This document shows, in pieces, positions 7,530 to 15,991 of a stretch of 64,000 bases of DNA. The DNA comes from Terrimonas ferruginea DSM 30193 (lineage in GTDB: Bacteria; Bacteroidota; Bacteroidia; Chitinophagales; Chitinophagaceae): positions 62,001 to 126,000 of the forward strand of contig NZ_AUDS01000021.1 in assembly GCF_000425585.1 (NCBI RefSeq), written 5' to 3'. How positions within the stretch are numbered: the first letter of the stretch is position 1; every line of letters starts with the position of its first letter. A model generated the notes under the pieces. The model was not told where the DNA came from. It worked only from the letters and a program-made list of their open reading frames with translations, and did not search any database. A program made the translations under genes and the position numbers.

Positions 7530-7786
7530 CTGGTTCGTGAGGACACCATAATTGTCCGGAAGATTTTAAAACCTGTGAATCCGACATCAGGCCACCATTG
7601 GTCTCCCGCCCAACCGGCTTCCCATCCCTGAGTTATGTACGAAGTTGACCTTTTAAGCGCCCTTGTTGGTCTCCAGACCAACAAGGGCGCTACCTTATAC
7701 TTCTCGCCGCCATTACGTTTAGAAATGAAAGCGACTCCTTGCGATAAACGTTCCGAACAGTTGTGGTGAGCACAGGAATCCGGGCG
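7530..7786 (-). repeat. Palindromic interspersed element, copy 2 (MITE-like)
   Basis: Inverted copy of the element at 871-1140. The terminal inverted repeats are longer here: CACCATAATTGTCCGGAA at 544-561 of this kilobase (7544-7561) pairs with the complement of 7751-7768, 15 of 18 positions matching. In the centre, AGCGCCCTTGTTGGTCT at 7656-7672 and its exact complement at 7675-7691 make a 17-pair hairpin with two bases between. It fills nearly all of the gap between genes at 7509-7848; a few ATTCACC-type units follow near 7803. Confidence 0.75.
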
Positions 7787-7848
7787 GCAGCACCAAATTA
7801 ATTATTCACCATTCACATATTGACGATTAACGCCTTTTGAATTTTGAC

Positions 7849-8427
7849 TTAAAACTCCACATCATCCGCCAGGTTGCCTCCCTGTTCTTCTGCAAATCTC
7901 TTTGCATACTCCGCTTGTTTCTTCTGCTGGTAGTCGATAAAATGATGAATATTCCCGGTCTGGCCGCCGGCCATTTCCTGGTTTTGGACTTCCATCCACT
8001 TCATGGCTACGGTTTGAAAATCCCCCAATGAAATCCCATAGTTTTCCTGGATCCATTGTGCGCCGTCATATCCATATTCGTAGGCAGCCTGACGCGCGCC
8101 ATTCAGTTCTTCGTAGAAATAACGGTCGTCGCGCATTTTGTCGAGGTTGGCTTTTTCTTCGTCGCTCACCTGGGCCTGAAGGTCTTTTAACTTCGGATGA
8201 TTTTCCGCTTGTCCGAAATACTCACCAAAGGCCATCGTCAAGGCAAAGCTGCTGTCCTCCTGCATACGCGCCACCCACAAGGCAGACGCTTCTTCAAATA
8301 CAGCATGTTCGATGCCTAATTTTTTACAGATCTCTTTTACGTCCACGCCATTGGCCATTTTAGCCGACACCGCTGCGTAGTCATAAAGCGAAACGCCGTG
8401 AATCGGCTCTAACAATGGATTACTCAT
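7849..8427 (-). CDS. Unknown cytoplasmic protein (DUF6620-like), last gene of SPFH operon
   Basis: 192 residues, helical, no signal peptide. It starts MSNPLLEPIHGVSLYDYAA and contains FGEYFGQAENHP and a W-M-E-V-Q tail. It resembles the family I know as DUF6620, whose role is unknown. It follows the coiled-coil zinc-ribbon gene by 12 bases and is the last of four closely packed genes on this strand, so it most likely works with them. Confidence 0.65.
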   Translation of the reverse strand: MSNPLLEPIHGVSLYDYAAVSAKMANGVDVKEICKKLGIEHAVFEEASALWVARMQEDSSFALTMAFGEYFGQAENHPKLKDLQAQVSDEEKANLDKMRDDRYFYEELNGARQAAYEYGYDGAQWIQENYGISLGDFQTVAMKWMEVQNQEMAGGQTGNIHHFIDYQQKKQAEYAKRFAEEQGGNLADDVEF

Positions 8428-8439
8428 AGTTACTAATGC

Positions 8440-9375
8440 TTAAAGTTTATATTTTCTATAGTCGCTCAATAACCGGTTGTAGAATTTCTCATGTTCCTCG
8501 GTCAATGCAGGATTAATCTTGTTCCATTCGTCAAACATCGCACGCAAATAGGTTTGGTACAACGCAGGACGTTTGCGTTCAAGTTCCTCATGCAGTCTTC
8601 CCAATTCTTCGATGCGGCTGGTCTTTTCCCTGATGACCCGGTTGTCTTTTTCATGAATAAGACTCAATTGTATCTTGTGACGCTCGAGGTATAATTCCTG
8701 CGTTTTAGCAGGTATCGCATCATGTTCTTTCAAAAGGTGCGCAGTTCTTTGTTCGGCGAGACTGCGGCCAAGCTGCTCCAGCGTTTTTGCTTTGGAACTC
8801 GGCTCAAAGGTATTGCGGGTCTGACAGGCGGGACAAGTTATATAAGTGGTAGTGAAATAAATTTTTTCAATAACGAGAGGACTTCCGCATTGGATGCAGG
8901 CGAATTTATCCCTGATGGCTTCGTACTCGTCGAGTATCTGCTGGTATTTTGCTTCGTAGTTTTCGGAGTAAGTCGCCTCTACCTGGCCGCGGTAGTAATT
9001 CTTCAATTCATCCAGTTGGTTGTAGCGGTCGTAGCAATCGTTTCTGAAATCGTAATAAGCCGTGGATAATGCATGATCATTGGTGGTAAAGCGAAAATTG
9101 GTGATCTTCTCTTCTTTTACTTCCAGCGCTTTTTTCTGAATACTGTCCAGTTGTCCGAGTACGGCGGCTTTCATGCGGTGATAGGCGCGCTTGTATTCAT
9201 CTGTGTCGGTATTGTTCAATTCAGTTAATTCGGGAAGAGAGGCTTCTGCAAACTCCTTCATCTTTTGTTCCAGCTTTCCGATGAATGCAAAAAATCGTTC
9301 CCTGGTTTCTTCCATTTCCTTGATAGCGGCAGTGGCTTCGTTGTTTGTTGCCTGGTTGCTGAAAAGTCCAAACAT
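8440..9375 (-). CDS. Coiled-coil protein with central zinc ribbon
   Basis: 311 residues. Long helices at both ends (about 12-155 and 200-300) frame a four-cysteine zinc site: C160-IQ-C163 and C181-PA-C184. There is no membrane segment. Zinc-ribbon plus coiled-coil proteins are found beside SPFH/YdjI-like genes. It lies 2 bases after the small zinc-ribbon gene, so translation may be coupled. The function is unknown; a scaffold or adaptor for the membrane-associated SPFH protein is a guess. Confidence 0.7.
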   Translation of the reverse strand: MFGLFSNQATNNEATAAIKEMEETRERFFAFIGKLEQKMKEFAEASLPELTELNNTDTDEYKRAYHRMKAAVLGQLDSIQKKALEVKEEKITNFRFTTNDHALSTAYYDFRNDCYDRYNQLDELKNYYRGQVEATYSENYEAKYQQILDEYEAIRDKFACIQCGSPLVIEKIYFTTTYITCPACQTRNTFEPSSKAKTLEQLGRSLAEQRTAHLLKEHDAIPAKTQELYLERHKIQLSLIHEKDNRVIREKTSRIEELGRLHEELERKRPALYQTYLRAMFDEWNKINPALTEEHEKFYNRLLSDYRKYKL

Positions 9376-9377
9376 AG

Positions 9378-9629
9378 TCAGGTGTTTTGAGAATTATCTT
9401 CTTTTTTCAGGTTAATGCCATCGGTAAGTTTGATGGAAAGGAATTCGAATCCGCAGTAGGCGCAATGTGTGAGGCCATCTTGTTTTGCACGGCCGGCACC
9501 GCAATTGGGGCAGGCGCGCACATTTACTTTTGCCTCTTCTCCGGTAAACTCGCCGCCGTAATTTTTTTGTTCTTTCGCCTTTTGTTTCATCCGCTCCAAC
9601 AATGAAAGCGGTTTCTTTTCTGCTGACAT
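9378..9629 (-). CDS. Small zinc-ribbon protein
   Basis: 83 residues with C40-PN-C43 and C56-AY-C59, a rubredoxin-like zinc knuckle pair (CPNCG ... HCAYCG). A basic N-terminal helix (LLERMKQKAKEQKN) precedes it. It sits 5 bases after the SPFH gene and 2 bases before the coiled-coil zinc-ribbon gene. It could be an adaptor in a shared complex. Confidence 0.75.
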   Translation of the reverse strand: MSAEKKPLSLLERMKQKAKEQKNYGGEFTGEEAKVNVRACPNCGAGRAKQDGLTHCAYCGFEFLSIKLTDGINLKKEDNSQNT

Positions 9630-9634
9630 AGCCT

Positions 9635-10567
9635 TTATAGTTTATCGATGAGTTCTGCTTTTTTGGCTTTGTATTCCGTTTCATCAATAAGGCCGTTTTC
9701 AAAAAGCGATTTCAATTGCTGTAACCGGCCTGCAATATCATCTGGTGGTTTCTGCTGTGGCTGGTTTAGCAGGATACCCATGGCCATCGCATTGGTGGTG
9801 GCTTCGTTGATTGCCGTTCCTTTTTCACCGATTGCCTGCGCAGTATTGAAGCGTGTGTATTTCTCCATGTCACTCACCATGTTCATGTTGGTGATCTTGT
9901 CGTAATGCGCAGCCACTTCTTCCGGCAGCGTGACGCTGGTGATGGTAAACGTCAGCAGTTCGATCCCAAACTGTGCAAAGTATGGCCGGAGGAATGGTTC
10001 GATTTTCCTGCCCAGTTCGGTTACGTTACCGGCCACATCTGTTACGGAAATATTATGCTGCGCCAGTACTTCTCCGAATTTGGGCGCGATAAAATCCCGC
10101 AGTTCGTGTTGCAGTTCGAAGATGGTAAAGGTTTTATAAGAGCCGGCGTATTGCCTGAAAAAGGCGGCGATATCGTTGATGCGGATATCGAAGGTGCCGA
10201 AAGCGCGCACGCGCACCTGTCCGAATTCCGGATCGCGCATCATCACCGGCGCAGGCGTTCCCCATTTATTGTTGACGAACTGGCGGGTATTGATGAAATA
10301 AATATCTGCCTTGAAAGGGCTCTTGAATCCGTGTTTCCAGCCTTTGAGCCGGCTCAGGATGGGGATGTTTGCGGTTTGCAGCGTATGCAGGCCCGGCTGA
10401 AAAACGTCGGCAAGTTGTCCTTCATTAAGAAACACTGCCACCTGTGATTCACGGACGGTAAGTTTAGCACCGTTTTTAATTTCCTTGTCTTCATCTGCAT
10501 ATTTCCACATCAGCAGATTGGGATCGGGAGTAGTATCTTCTATGATCTCGATGAAGGGAGCATTCAT
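9635..10567 (-). CDS. SPFH/band-7 protein of YdjI type with C-terminal SHOCT motif
   Basis: The first gene of the operon. Residues about 20-230 form an SPFH (band 7) domain of the kind found in YdjI and virion core-like proteins: EIKNGAKLTVRESQVAVFLNEGQLADVFQPGLHTL, then FGTFDIRIND and FGIELLTFTITSVTLPEEV. There is no N-terminal membrane helix, unlike stomatins. The last 30 residues (LQQLKSLFENGLIDETEYKAKKAELI) are a SHOCT motif, which links proteins to larger assemblies. In Bacillus, YdjI recruits a PspA-like system to the membrane; a membrane-stress role here is inference. Confidence 0.8.
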   Translation of the reverse strand: MNAPFIEIIEDTTPDPNLLMWKYADEDKEIKNGAKLTVRESQVAVFLNEGQLADVFQPGLHTLQTANIPILSRLKGWKHGFKSPFKADIYFINTRQFVNNKWGTPAPVMMRDPEFGQVRVRAFGTFDIRINDIAAFFRQYAGSYKTFTIFELQHELRDFIAPKFGEVLAQHNISVTDVAGNVTELGRKIEPFLRPYFAQFGIELLTFTITSVTLPEEVAAHYDKITNMNMVSDMEKYTRFNTAQAIGEKGTAINEATTNAMAMGILLNQPQQKPPDDIAGRLQQLKSLFENGLIDETEYKAKKAELIDKL

Positions 10568-10827
10568 TAGCTGTACGGTTTACATGGTTGGCTGTTGATG
10601 ATCAGGAAAGGATCAAAAGGACAACAACGAACGTAATGCACTTTTTCAAATGCCATGGCAGCCGTTCCGGTATTGTCTTTTTGCGACAAGATCGAAGACA
10701 ATTTTAGTGCCACGCTTCAGATAACGTGTTGATTATTTGGTTAATTATCGCCGCAAAAGTGATTCGGGGCCGGGCGACTAAGGATTTACCATTGGTTTGG
10801 GTGAGAAGATTTTTGAGGAGCGCTTTT

Positions 10828-11616
10828 TTAATTAGCAGAAGGCTGATTACAATATTTTTTAAACCAATGTGTTTGATCTTCTTCAGGAATTTCGTCCCAT
10901 TCCATAATACCTGACTTTCTTTTTCCGTGAGCTGTGAGTCGAAATGGCATACCGTCATTGGAGTTATCAAAGCAAAATACCTGATAAGACAATCCGACTG
11001 CTTTGTTTAAAAGCGCCATCGATCGAAAATACCTGCTCTCAATTTTATCCTCTGGAACACTATGCCCTCCTTCCTTTACACGCAGAGCAACACGATACTT
11101 GTTAATATCTGGAGAATCCGTCGACACGAAATAAAGATAAACTTTGTATCCAGCATCTGTCGCCTCACGCATTATATCCAAATTAGATTCATGGGAAAAA
11201 ACGGTTTCAAAAGAAAAACGCCTTTTTAATCGTAGCATCTGGCTTCGTAAAAATCGGGCTATAATCTGGGCAGTTCTATCAATCAGTTTAATATCCAGAA
11301 GGAACAGCTTAAAGCCATCTATCACAAATCCCGATGCAAAATCATTTAAAGATTTCGCGTCAGCCATGAGTCCTGAATCACGCGCAAATGTGACAAGTTG
11401 GAACGCGTTTGGTTTTATCGAGTACGACAAAAAAGAAAAACGCCCGTTTCTGAGCGCTTTTGCAATATCATCTGCATTAATATAATATCCGAAATCGATT
11501 TGCTTGCCATTTTCCTCCTTTGCTTTAATATCTGTGATAACAGTGCTTTTACCTGACCCGTTTGGCCCTGCAAATACCCGCATCCGTAACTGAGGTTGTT
11601 TGAAAAAATTCTCCAT
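10828..11616 (-). CDS. Zeta-toxin-like P-loop kinase
   Basis: 262 residues. The Walker A motif GPNGSGKS is at residues 17-24. D/E residues in YYINADDIAKAL, the RFSFETVFSHESNLDIM segment and the basic RVKEGGHSVPEDKIESRYFRS stretch are the pattern of the zeta-toxin/COG4185 group (predicted ABC-type ATPase-like kinases). Zeta toxins phosphorylate UDP-N-acetylglucosamine; the COG4185 branch is less well characterised. The small basic gene directly upstream is a candidate antitoxin. The three genes from bestrophin to this one are on the same strand. Confidence 0.75.
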   Translation of the reverse strand: MENFFKQPQLRMRVFAGPNGSGKSTVITDIKAKEENGKQIDFGYYINADDIAKALRNGRFSFLSYSIKPNAFQLVTFARDSGLMADAKSLNDFASGFVIDGFKLFLLDIKLIDRTAQIIARFLRSQMLRLKRRFSFETVFSHESNLDIMREATDAGYKVYLYFVSTDSPDINKYRVALRVKEGGHSVPEDKIESRYFRSMALLNKAVGLSYQVFCFDNSNDGMPFRLTAHGKRKSGIMEWDEIPEEDQTHWFKKYCNQPSAN

Positions 11617-11631
11617 TTACTAGCGCTTGGG

Positions 11632-11883
11632 TTAAACCAATTTTGACAGTTTCTCTACTCTGCCATCCTTAAATTTTTTCACAACCCAACCGCCTTCGGA
11701 TACCACTACATATCCCATTACCTCCATAGCATTTTTTGCAGCCCGACGCCCAGCAGCTTTTGCTGTAGCCACAACCATTCTTTTGGTCAAATACGCATAG
11801 CCGTCAGACGTTGTATACTTATCGATATTTGAAGATTTATTCTTCCGCATAGCCAAATTTACAACTTTTCCTATCGCTGGCAT
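11632..11883 (-). CDS. Small basic protein, putative antitoxin of the zeta-like toxin
   Basis: 83 residues from the first ATG, 72 from the next. It is rich in Lys, Arg and Ala (KRMVVATAKAAGRRAAKNAM) and ends in the beta-strand pair WVVKKFKDGRVEKLSKL. It is 15 bases upstream of the toxin gene on the same strand and 18 bases after the bestrophin gene. Small proteins in this place usually neutralise COG4185-type toxins. No DNA-binding motif was recognised. Confidence 0.55.
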   Translation of the reverse strand: MPAIGKVVNLAMRKNKSSNIDKYTTSDGYAYLTKRMVVATAKAAGRRAAKNAMEVMGYVVVSEGGWVVKKFKDGRVEKLSKLV

Positions 11884-11901
11884 TCATAAAAAAGTTAATC
11901 C

Positions 11902-12789
11902 TCACATCATATAATAACTACCACCCGCTACCATTTTCGGCGGTACCTCCTGCCCTGTCATCTCCAGCATATTTCGTTCGATGGTGGCCGACAACGTAGT
12001 CATCGGCGTATCGGTCGGTTTGTTTTCAAACGGATCCTGCATCAGGATGGATGTCTGCTCGATGGCAATGAACAATACCGGTATCAGGGTCACCAAAAAC
12101 ATTTCAACAAAAACGTTATTATCATCCAGGCCAAAAGGCAATATGGTCATCAATACATAGATCAGGAAATGTATTAGCAAACTATACGACCGGGGAAATA
12201 CGGTGCTCTTGATGCGTTCGCAGCGTCCCATGGCATCGGTCAATCGCTGAATGGTGCTGTCGAGCTGCACCTGCCTGTTGGCATCCATGGCATACTTTGT
12301 GGTGATCGCAGACAATTCTTCCGCATGACGTGTAAGCAGCAGGTTGGGGATGTTTTCACCGGCAATACCCTGTTTAGCACAATAGTCTTTCACCCTGTCC
12401 GTCATTTCCAATTTGCGGAGCGTATTCGCTAAGGCATAACACCACATCGCCTGCCGCTCTACAAAACTTTGTATGATATATTGCTTTTGTTCGTCCGCCG
12501 GAAGGAACTGTTGCAATTGCCGGATCAATGTCCGGCTGTCGTTGACAATCGCGCCCCATACCACGCGTGCTTCCCACCAACGCTCATACGACTGCGAGGT
12601 GCGGAAAGCCAGTAACAGGGAAAGTAAAGTGCCGACCAAAGCCGAAAGGGCGAACGGGATGGTAATGTTGGAGAAAAAAGAAATATGGTCCAATATACCG
12701 ACCACTATGGCGTAACATAAAATGGCGGCGGCGTCCCAAATGATGAGTTTTAGAAAATAAACGATCGAGATCCTTTTTTTGATGAGCAT
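11902..12789 (-). CDS. Bestrophin-family (UPF0187) anion channel-like membrane protein
   Basis: 295 residues with the bestrophin pattern: an N-terminal amphipathic segment, two helices around residues 10-65 (AILCYAIVVGIL; ALSALVGTLLSLLLAFRTSQSYERWWEARVVWGAIVNDSR), then a long cytoplasmic helical part and two more helices (LLIHFLIYVLMTILPFGL; VEMFLVTLIPVLFIAIEQ). The FRTSQSYERWWEAR block and the DPFENKPTDTPM block are diagnostic. Bacterial members form pentameric ion channels. Confidence 0.9.
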   Translation of the reverse strand: MLIKKRISIVYFLKLIIWDAAAILCYAIVVGILDHISFFSNITIPFALSALVGTLLSLLLAFRTSQSYERWWEARVVWGAIVNDSRTLIRQLQQFLPADEQKQYIIQSFVERQAMWCYALANTLRKLEMTDRVKDYCAKQGIAGENIPNLLLTRHAEELSAITTKYAMDANRQVQLDSTIQRLTDAMGRCERIKSTVFPRSYSLLIHFLIYVLMTILPFGLDDNNVFVEMFLVTLIPVLFIAIEQTSILMQDPFENKPTDTPMTTLSATIERNMLEMTGQEVPPKMVAGGSYYMM

Positions 12790-12918
12790 ATATACGACAG
12801 GTGGTTTGAATGTCTATACTCAATTTACGCAACCCGTATGCCAATTCAAATTCAAAAGTAAAAAGTCAAAATTCAAAAGGCAAAAATCTTAATGGTCAAT
12901 GGTGAGTCCTTTTATTCC

Positions 12919-12942
12919 CTGGTTCGTGTATACACGAACCAG
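12919..12942. repeat. 24-base perfect palindrome
   Basis: CTGGTTCGTGTA followed at once by its exact complement. The first ten bases also occur at 7530-7539, at the left edge of element copy 2, so it may be a joined remnant of that element's ends. The region 12790-13080 around it has no supported gene; it also holds short AATTCAAAA-type repeats near 12845. Confidence 0.7.
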
Positions 12943-13080
12943 GCTGTTGGACTTCACTGGCTTAAAACTTATTACTGAAGGCGACCCGTTCACTTTTCCA
13001 TACGGAATTAAAGTGGCAGAACGCCTGAGGTCAAAACTAAAAAGGCCAATCAGCAGGGAGTTCGCCGCTGACCTCCCTCC

Positions 13081-13857
13081 TTACCTGCTATCTGACTGCA
13101 GGAAGTCCTTCACTATTTTTGCCGTAAAGGCTATCATTTCCTGGTCGACATCATCGGATTCAAGTGATCCTATGCAGGCACCATGCGTGCCGGGCATGAT
13201 CACCAATTGCGAACCTGGTATCAGCTCAGCCATTTTCAAAGCATGCCCGTTCTTTATCACGTCCAGGTTGTTGTTGATGATCAATGCCGGTGAGTCGATC
13301 TGCGCCAGCAATTCATCGGGGATGTCTTTGAAATGTATCATCCGCTGCCGGTCTTTTTCGAATACATTTTCCAGCGCTTGCTGATCCGGGTTAACCGCCA
13401 GGAATGCATTTCTTAAAGATTCGGGCATTACTTCCAGCGTGACGTTGGCCATTCCTTCGAAAAAACCATCCGGTAAACCCGATCGCTTGTAACAACCTGC
13501 GGCCAGTACCAGTTTGCCGGCTACCGAGGGATGACGGATGGCTATCTGCATCGCCGTAGTAGCTCCATTGCTAAAACCAAATATGGCAGCGCGTCCGATA
13601 CCGAGCGATTGCAACAAACCCGCCACATCATCGGCATCTTGCTCAAAACTCTCCGGCTGATCGCGGTCGCTGGTCCTGCCGTGTGCCTGCAATTCCATCG
13701 CGATAGTTGTAAAGTTGGGGGAAAGCAGGGGAAGTATCCGTCCCCAGGTACTGTCTATTGTAGAACCACCACCGTGAATCAGTACCAGCGGTTGTCCTTT
13801 ACCTTGCTTTTCATAATACATGCGGATGCCCGCTATTTCTTTATAGCCTGTTTCCAT
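13081..13857 (-). CDS. Alpha/beta hydrolase
   Basis: 258 residues starting METGYKEIAGIRMYYEKQGKGQPLVLIHGGGST. The HGGG oxyanion block, the nucleophile elbow GFSNGA, an acidic residue after LIINNNLDVI and a late His (PGTHGAC) give a complete triad of the alpha/beta-hydrolase fold (about 258 residues is typical). There is no signal peptide. The substrate is unknown; many such proteins are esterases or C-C hydrolases. Confidence 0.85.
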   Translation of the reverse strand: METGYKEIAGIRMYYEKQGKGQPLVLIHGGGSTIDSTWGRILPLLSPNFTTIAMELQAHGRTSDRDQPESFEQDADDVAGLLQSLGIGRAAIFGFSNGATTAMQIAIRHPSVAGKLVLAAGCYKRSGLPDGFFEGMANVTLEVMPESLRNAFLAVNPDQQALENVFEKDRQRMIHFKDIPDELLAQIDSPALIINNNLDVIKNGHALKMAELIPGSQLVIMPGTHGACIGSLESDDVDQEMIAFTAKIVKDFLQSDSR

Positions 13858-14131
13858 AAATTAAAAGTCAGCATTAAAAATTCAAACACCGAAGATTAGT
13901 ACAATACCTCTGTACAATAATATAAAAACCAGACGAAGTCTTAAAGCCCGGATACGGACAGGCCAAAAATCCCGACCGGCAACGCCGGGGAACTTTTATC
14001 TTTAGATTTGAGCAACCGGTAATTGTTGGTGTGGGTGTCTTTATTGTGGATGCAGTGAGAAGAACACCAGAGCGGCGAAACATTACAGGTTGTGAACTTT
14101 TTGAATTTTTACTTTTGAATTTTGACTTATT

Positions 14132-14503
14132 ATGGCATTCACCTCTATCGACACCTATATCGCTTCATGCGCAGCGGAACATAAAGAAGGACTTGAACAA
14201 ATGCGCCAGATCATCCGCAAAGCCGCACCCAAGGCGGAAGAGGTGATCAGCTATGCCATGCCCACATTCCGCCTCAACGACAGAAACCTGGTCCATTTCG
14301 CGGCCAATAAAAATCATATCGGTCTCTATCCCGGGCCGGGTGTTATCGAGGAGTTTGCTGCCGAAACCACCGCTTACAATGGTTCCAAGGGATCCATCCA
14401 TTTTCCTTACGACAAAGCGCTTCCCAAAACGCTGATCACCCGCATGGTGAAGGCGGGGATCCGGCGCAATGAAGAGCTGGCCGCCAAACGTGCGAAAAAA
14501 TAA
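14132..14503 (+). CDS. DUF1801 family (YdhG-like) protein
   Basis: 123 residues with SIDTYIASCAAEHKEGLEQMRQIIRKAAPKAEEVISYAMPTF, the standard opening of DUF1801 proteins, then HFAANKNHIGLYPGP and FPYDKALPKTLITRMVK. Members have the YjbR/frataxin-like fold; one has been called an iron chaperone, but this is not general. It converges with the MBL-rhodanese gene, four bases between stops. Confidence 0.85.
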   Translation: MAFTSIDTYIASCAAEHKEGLEQMRQIIRKAAPKAEEVISYAMPTFRLNDRNLVHFAANKNHIGLYPGPGVIEEFAAETTAYNGSKGSIHFPYDKALPKTLITRMVKAGIRRNEELAAKRAKK

Positions 14504-14507
14504 CGTC

Positions 14508-15920
14508 TTATAGCATGCTCGTAGGGCAGGCATAGGCCGACAGCCTGAACCGGCCACTTGCTTTTATCGCGTTCAATCCGCCTTGCACATCGACCAGGTT
14601 GTTGTATCCGCGTGCTTTCATCAGCGAAATAAAAATCATCGAACGATAACCTCCGGCGCAATAAACATAGCAGGTTTTGTGGCGATCAATAACATTTACC
14701 GCATCGTTGATATAGTCAAGCGGGCTGTTTTGGGCACCGATCACATGTTCACTTTCGTATTCACTTTTTTTCCGCACATCAAGCAGTCCTGCATCTGCAG
14801 GCAATTCAGTGGCTGGCACCGAAGCGATATGTTCAATCGGTTTACCTGCCCTTTTCCAGGAATCAAATCCTCCCTGTAAAAAGCCTGTTACGTGATCCAG
14901 CCCTACCCGGCTTAACCTTATCACCACTTCTTCTTCCGTGCCGGGTTCCGCCACAATTAATAGTGGCTGATTTATATCCGGGATCACTGTGCCGGCCCAG
15001 GGAGCAAATGATCCATCCAACCCGATGCTGATGGACCCTGCGATGAATCCACACGCAAATGTCTGCGCCGCACGCGTGTCAATTATCCATGCTTTCGTAT
15101 CACGGGCTGCTGCTTCAAATGCGTCGGGTGATAAAGCCCGCAATGCTCTTTGCCTGACTGCCTCGCTATTTTCATAACCGCGGATATTCATCAACACATT
15201 GGAAGGAAAATAAGCCGGCGGTTCGGTCAATCCGCTGGTTACTTCTTTGATGAACGCTTCTTTGGTCATATCGGGACGTAAGGCATAGTTCGTTTGTTTC
15301 TGATGTCCCAGGGTATCGCTGGTTTCACGGCTCATATTTTTTCCGCAGGCACTGCCGGCGCCATGCGCCGGATAAACGATCACGTCGTCCGGCAGGGTCA
15401 TGATCTTGTTGCGCAGTGAATCATACAACAATCCCGCAAGCCTATCCTGCGTCAGTTCGGCTTTTAGTTTTTGTGCAAGATCGGGACGGCCAACATCTCC
15501 TATGAACAAGGTGTCGCCGCTGAACAAGGCCACTTCTTTACCCTTCTCATCGATAAGGAGATAGCAGGTACTTTCCATGGTATGTCCGGGTGTATGCAAT
15601 ACACGGATCCTGCTTTTTCCCAATGATAACTCCTCGTTGTCTTTTGCGGCATAAAAAGGAAAGGCAGGTGCCGCTCCCGGACCGTACACGATCGTGGCGC
15701 CTGTCTGGGCTGCAAGGTCAAGATGACCGGAAACAAAATCTGCATGAAAATGCGTTTCCAATACATAGCGGATGCGGGCATTGTTCCGCGCAGCCATCTC
15801 CACATAAGTGGCTGTTTCGCGTAATGGATCGATAATGGCGGCTTCTCCGTCGCTTTCGATGTAATAAGCGCCCTGGGCCAGGCAGCCCGTGTAGATCTGC
15901 TCTATCTTCATCGCATTCAT
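14508..15920 (-). CDS. MBL-fold hydrolase with two rhodanese domains (persulfide dioxygenase-like), cassette 1
   Basis: The metallo-beta-lactamase domain (about residues 4-255) has THFHADFVSGH, HTPGHT, SGDTLFIGDVGRPDL and PAHGAGSACG, as in ETHE1/BlrP-type persulfide dioxygenases. Two rhodanese domains follow. The first (around IDTRAAQTFACGFIAGS) lacks a loop cysteine; the second has the active-site loop CAGGYRS. Such fusions oxidise or transfer sulfane sulfur from persulfides. It is the last gene of a set with TauE/SafE and thioredoxin. Starts at 15920 or 15911 (MKIEQIYTG) are both possible. A second, distinct homologue is at 30201-31619. Confidence 0.88.
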   Translation of the reverse strand: MNAMKIEQIYTGCLAQGAYYIESDGEAAIIDPLRETATYVEMAARNNARIRYVLETHFHADFVSGHLDLAAQTGATIVYGPGAAPAFPFYAAKDNEELSLGKSRIRVLHTPGHTMESTCYLLIDEKGKEVALFSGDTLFIGDVGRPDLAQKLKAELTQDRLAGLLYDSLRNKIMTLPDDVIVYPAHGAGSACGKNMSRETSDTLGHQKQTNYALRPDMTKEAFIKEVTSGLTEPPAYFPSNVLMNIRGYENSEAVRQRALRALSPDAFEAAARDTKAWIIDTRAAQTFACGFIAGSISIGLDGSFAPWAGTVIPDINQPLLIVAEPGTEEEVVIRLSRVGLDHVTGFLQGGFDSWKRAGKPIEHIASVPATELPADAGLLDVRKKSEYESEHVIGAQNSPLDYINDAVNVIDRHKTCYVYCAGGYRSMIFISLMKARGYNNLVDVQGGLNAIKASGRFRLSAYACPTSML

Positions 15921-15991
15921 TTTAATCAGCAAAAATGCGGGAGATATACGGGGCTGCCCATGACGTTGATCACGCTGCGGGCTAAATTTTC

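Noticed and set aside
7496-7684. Protein-coding frame inside repeat copy 2
   Set aside because: Runs through the palindromic element and shares no frame with copy 1.
12899-13384. 161-codon frame on the plus strand
   Set aside because: Most of it lies antisense to the clear alpha/beta hydrolase at 13081-13857; the first part crosses the palindrome.
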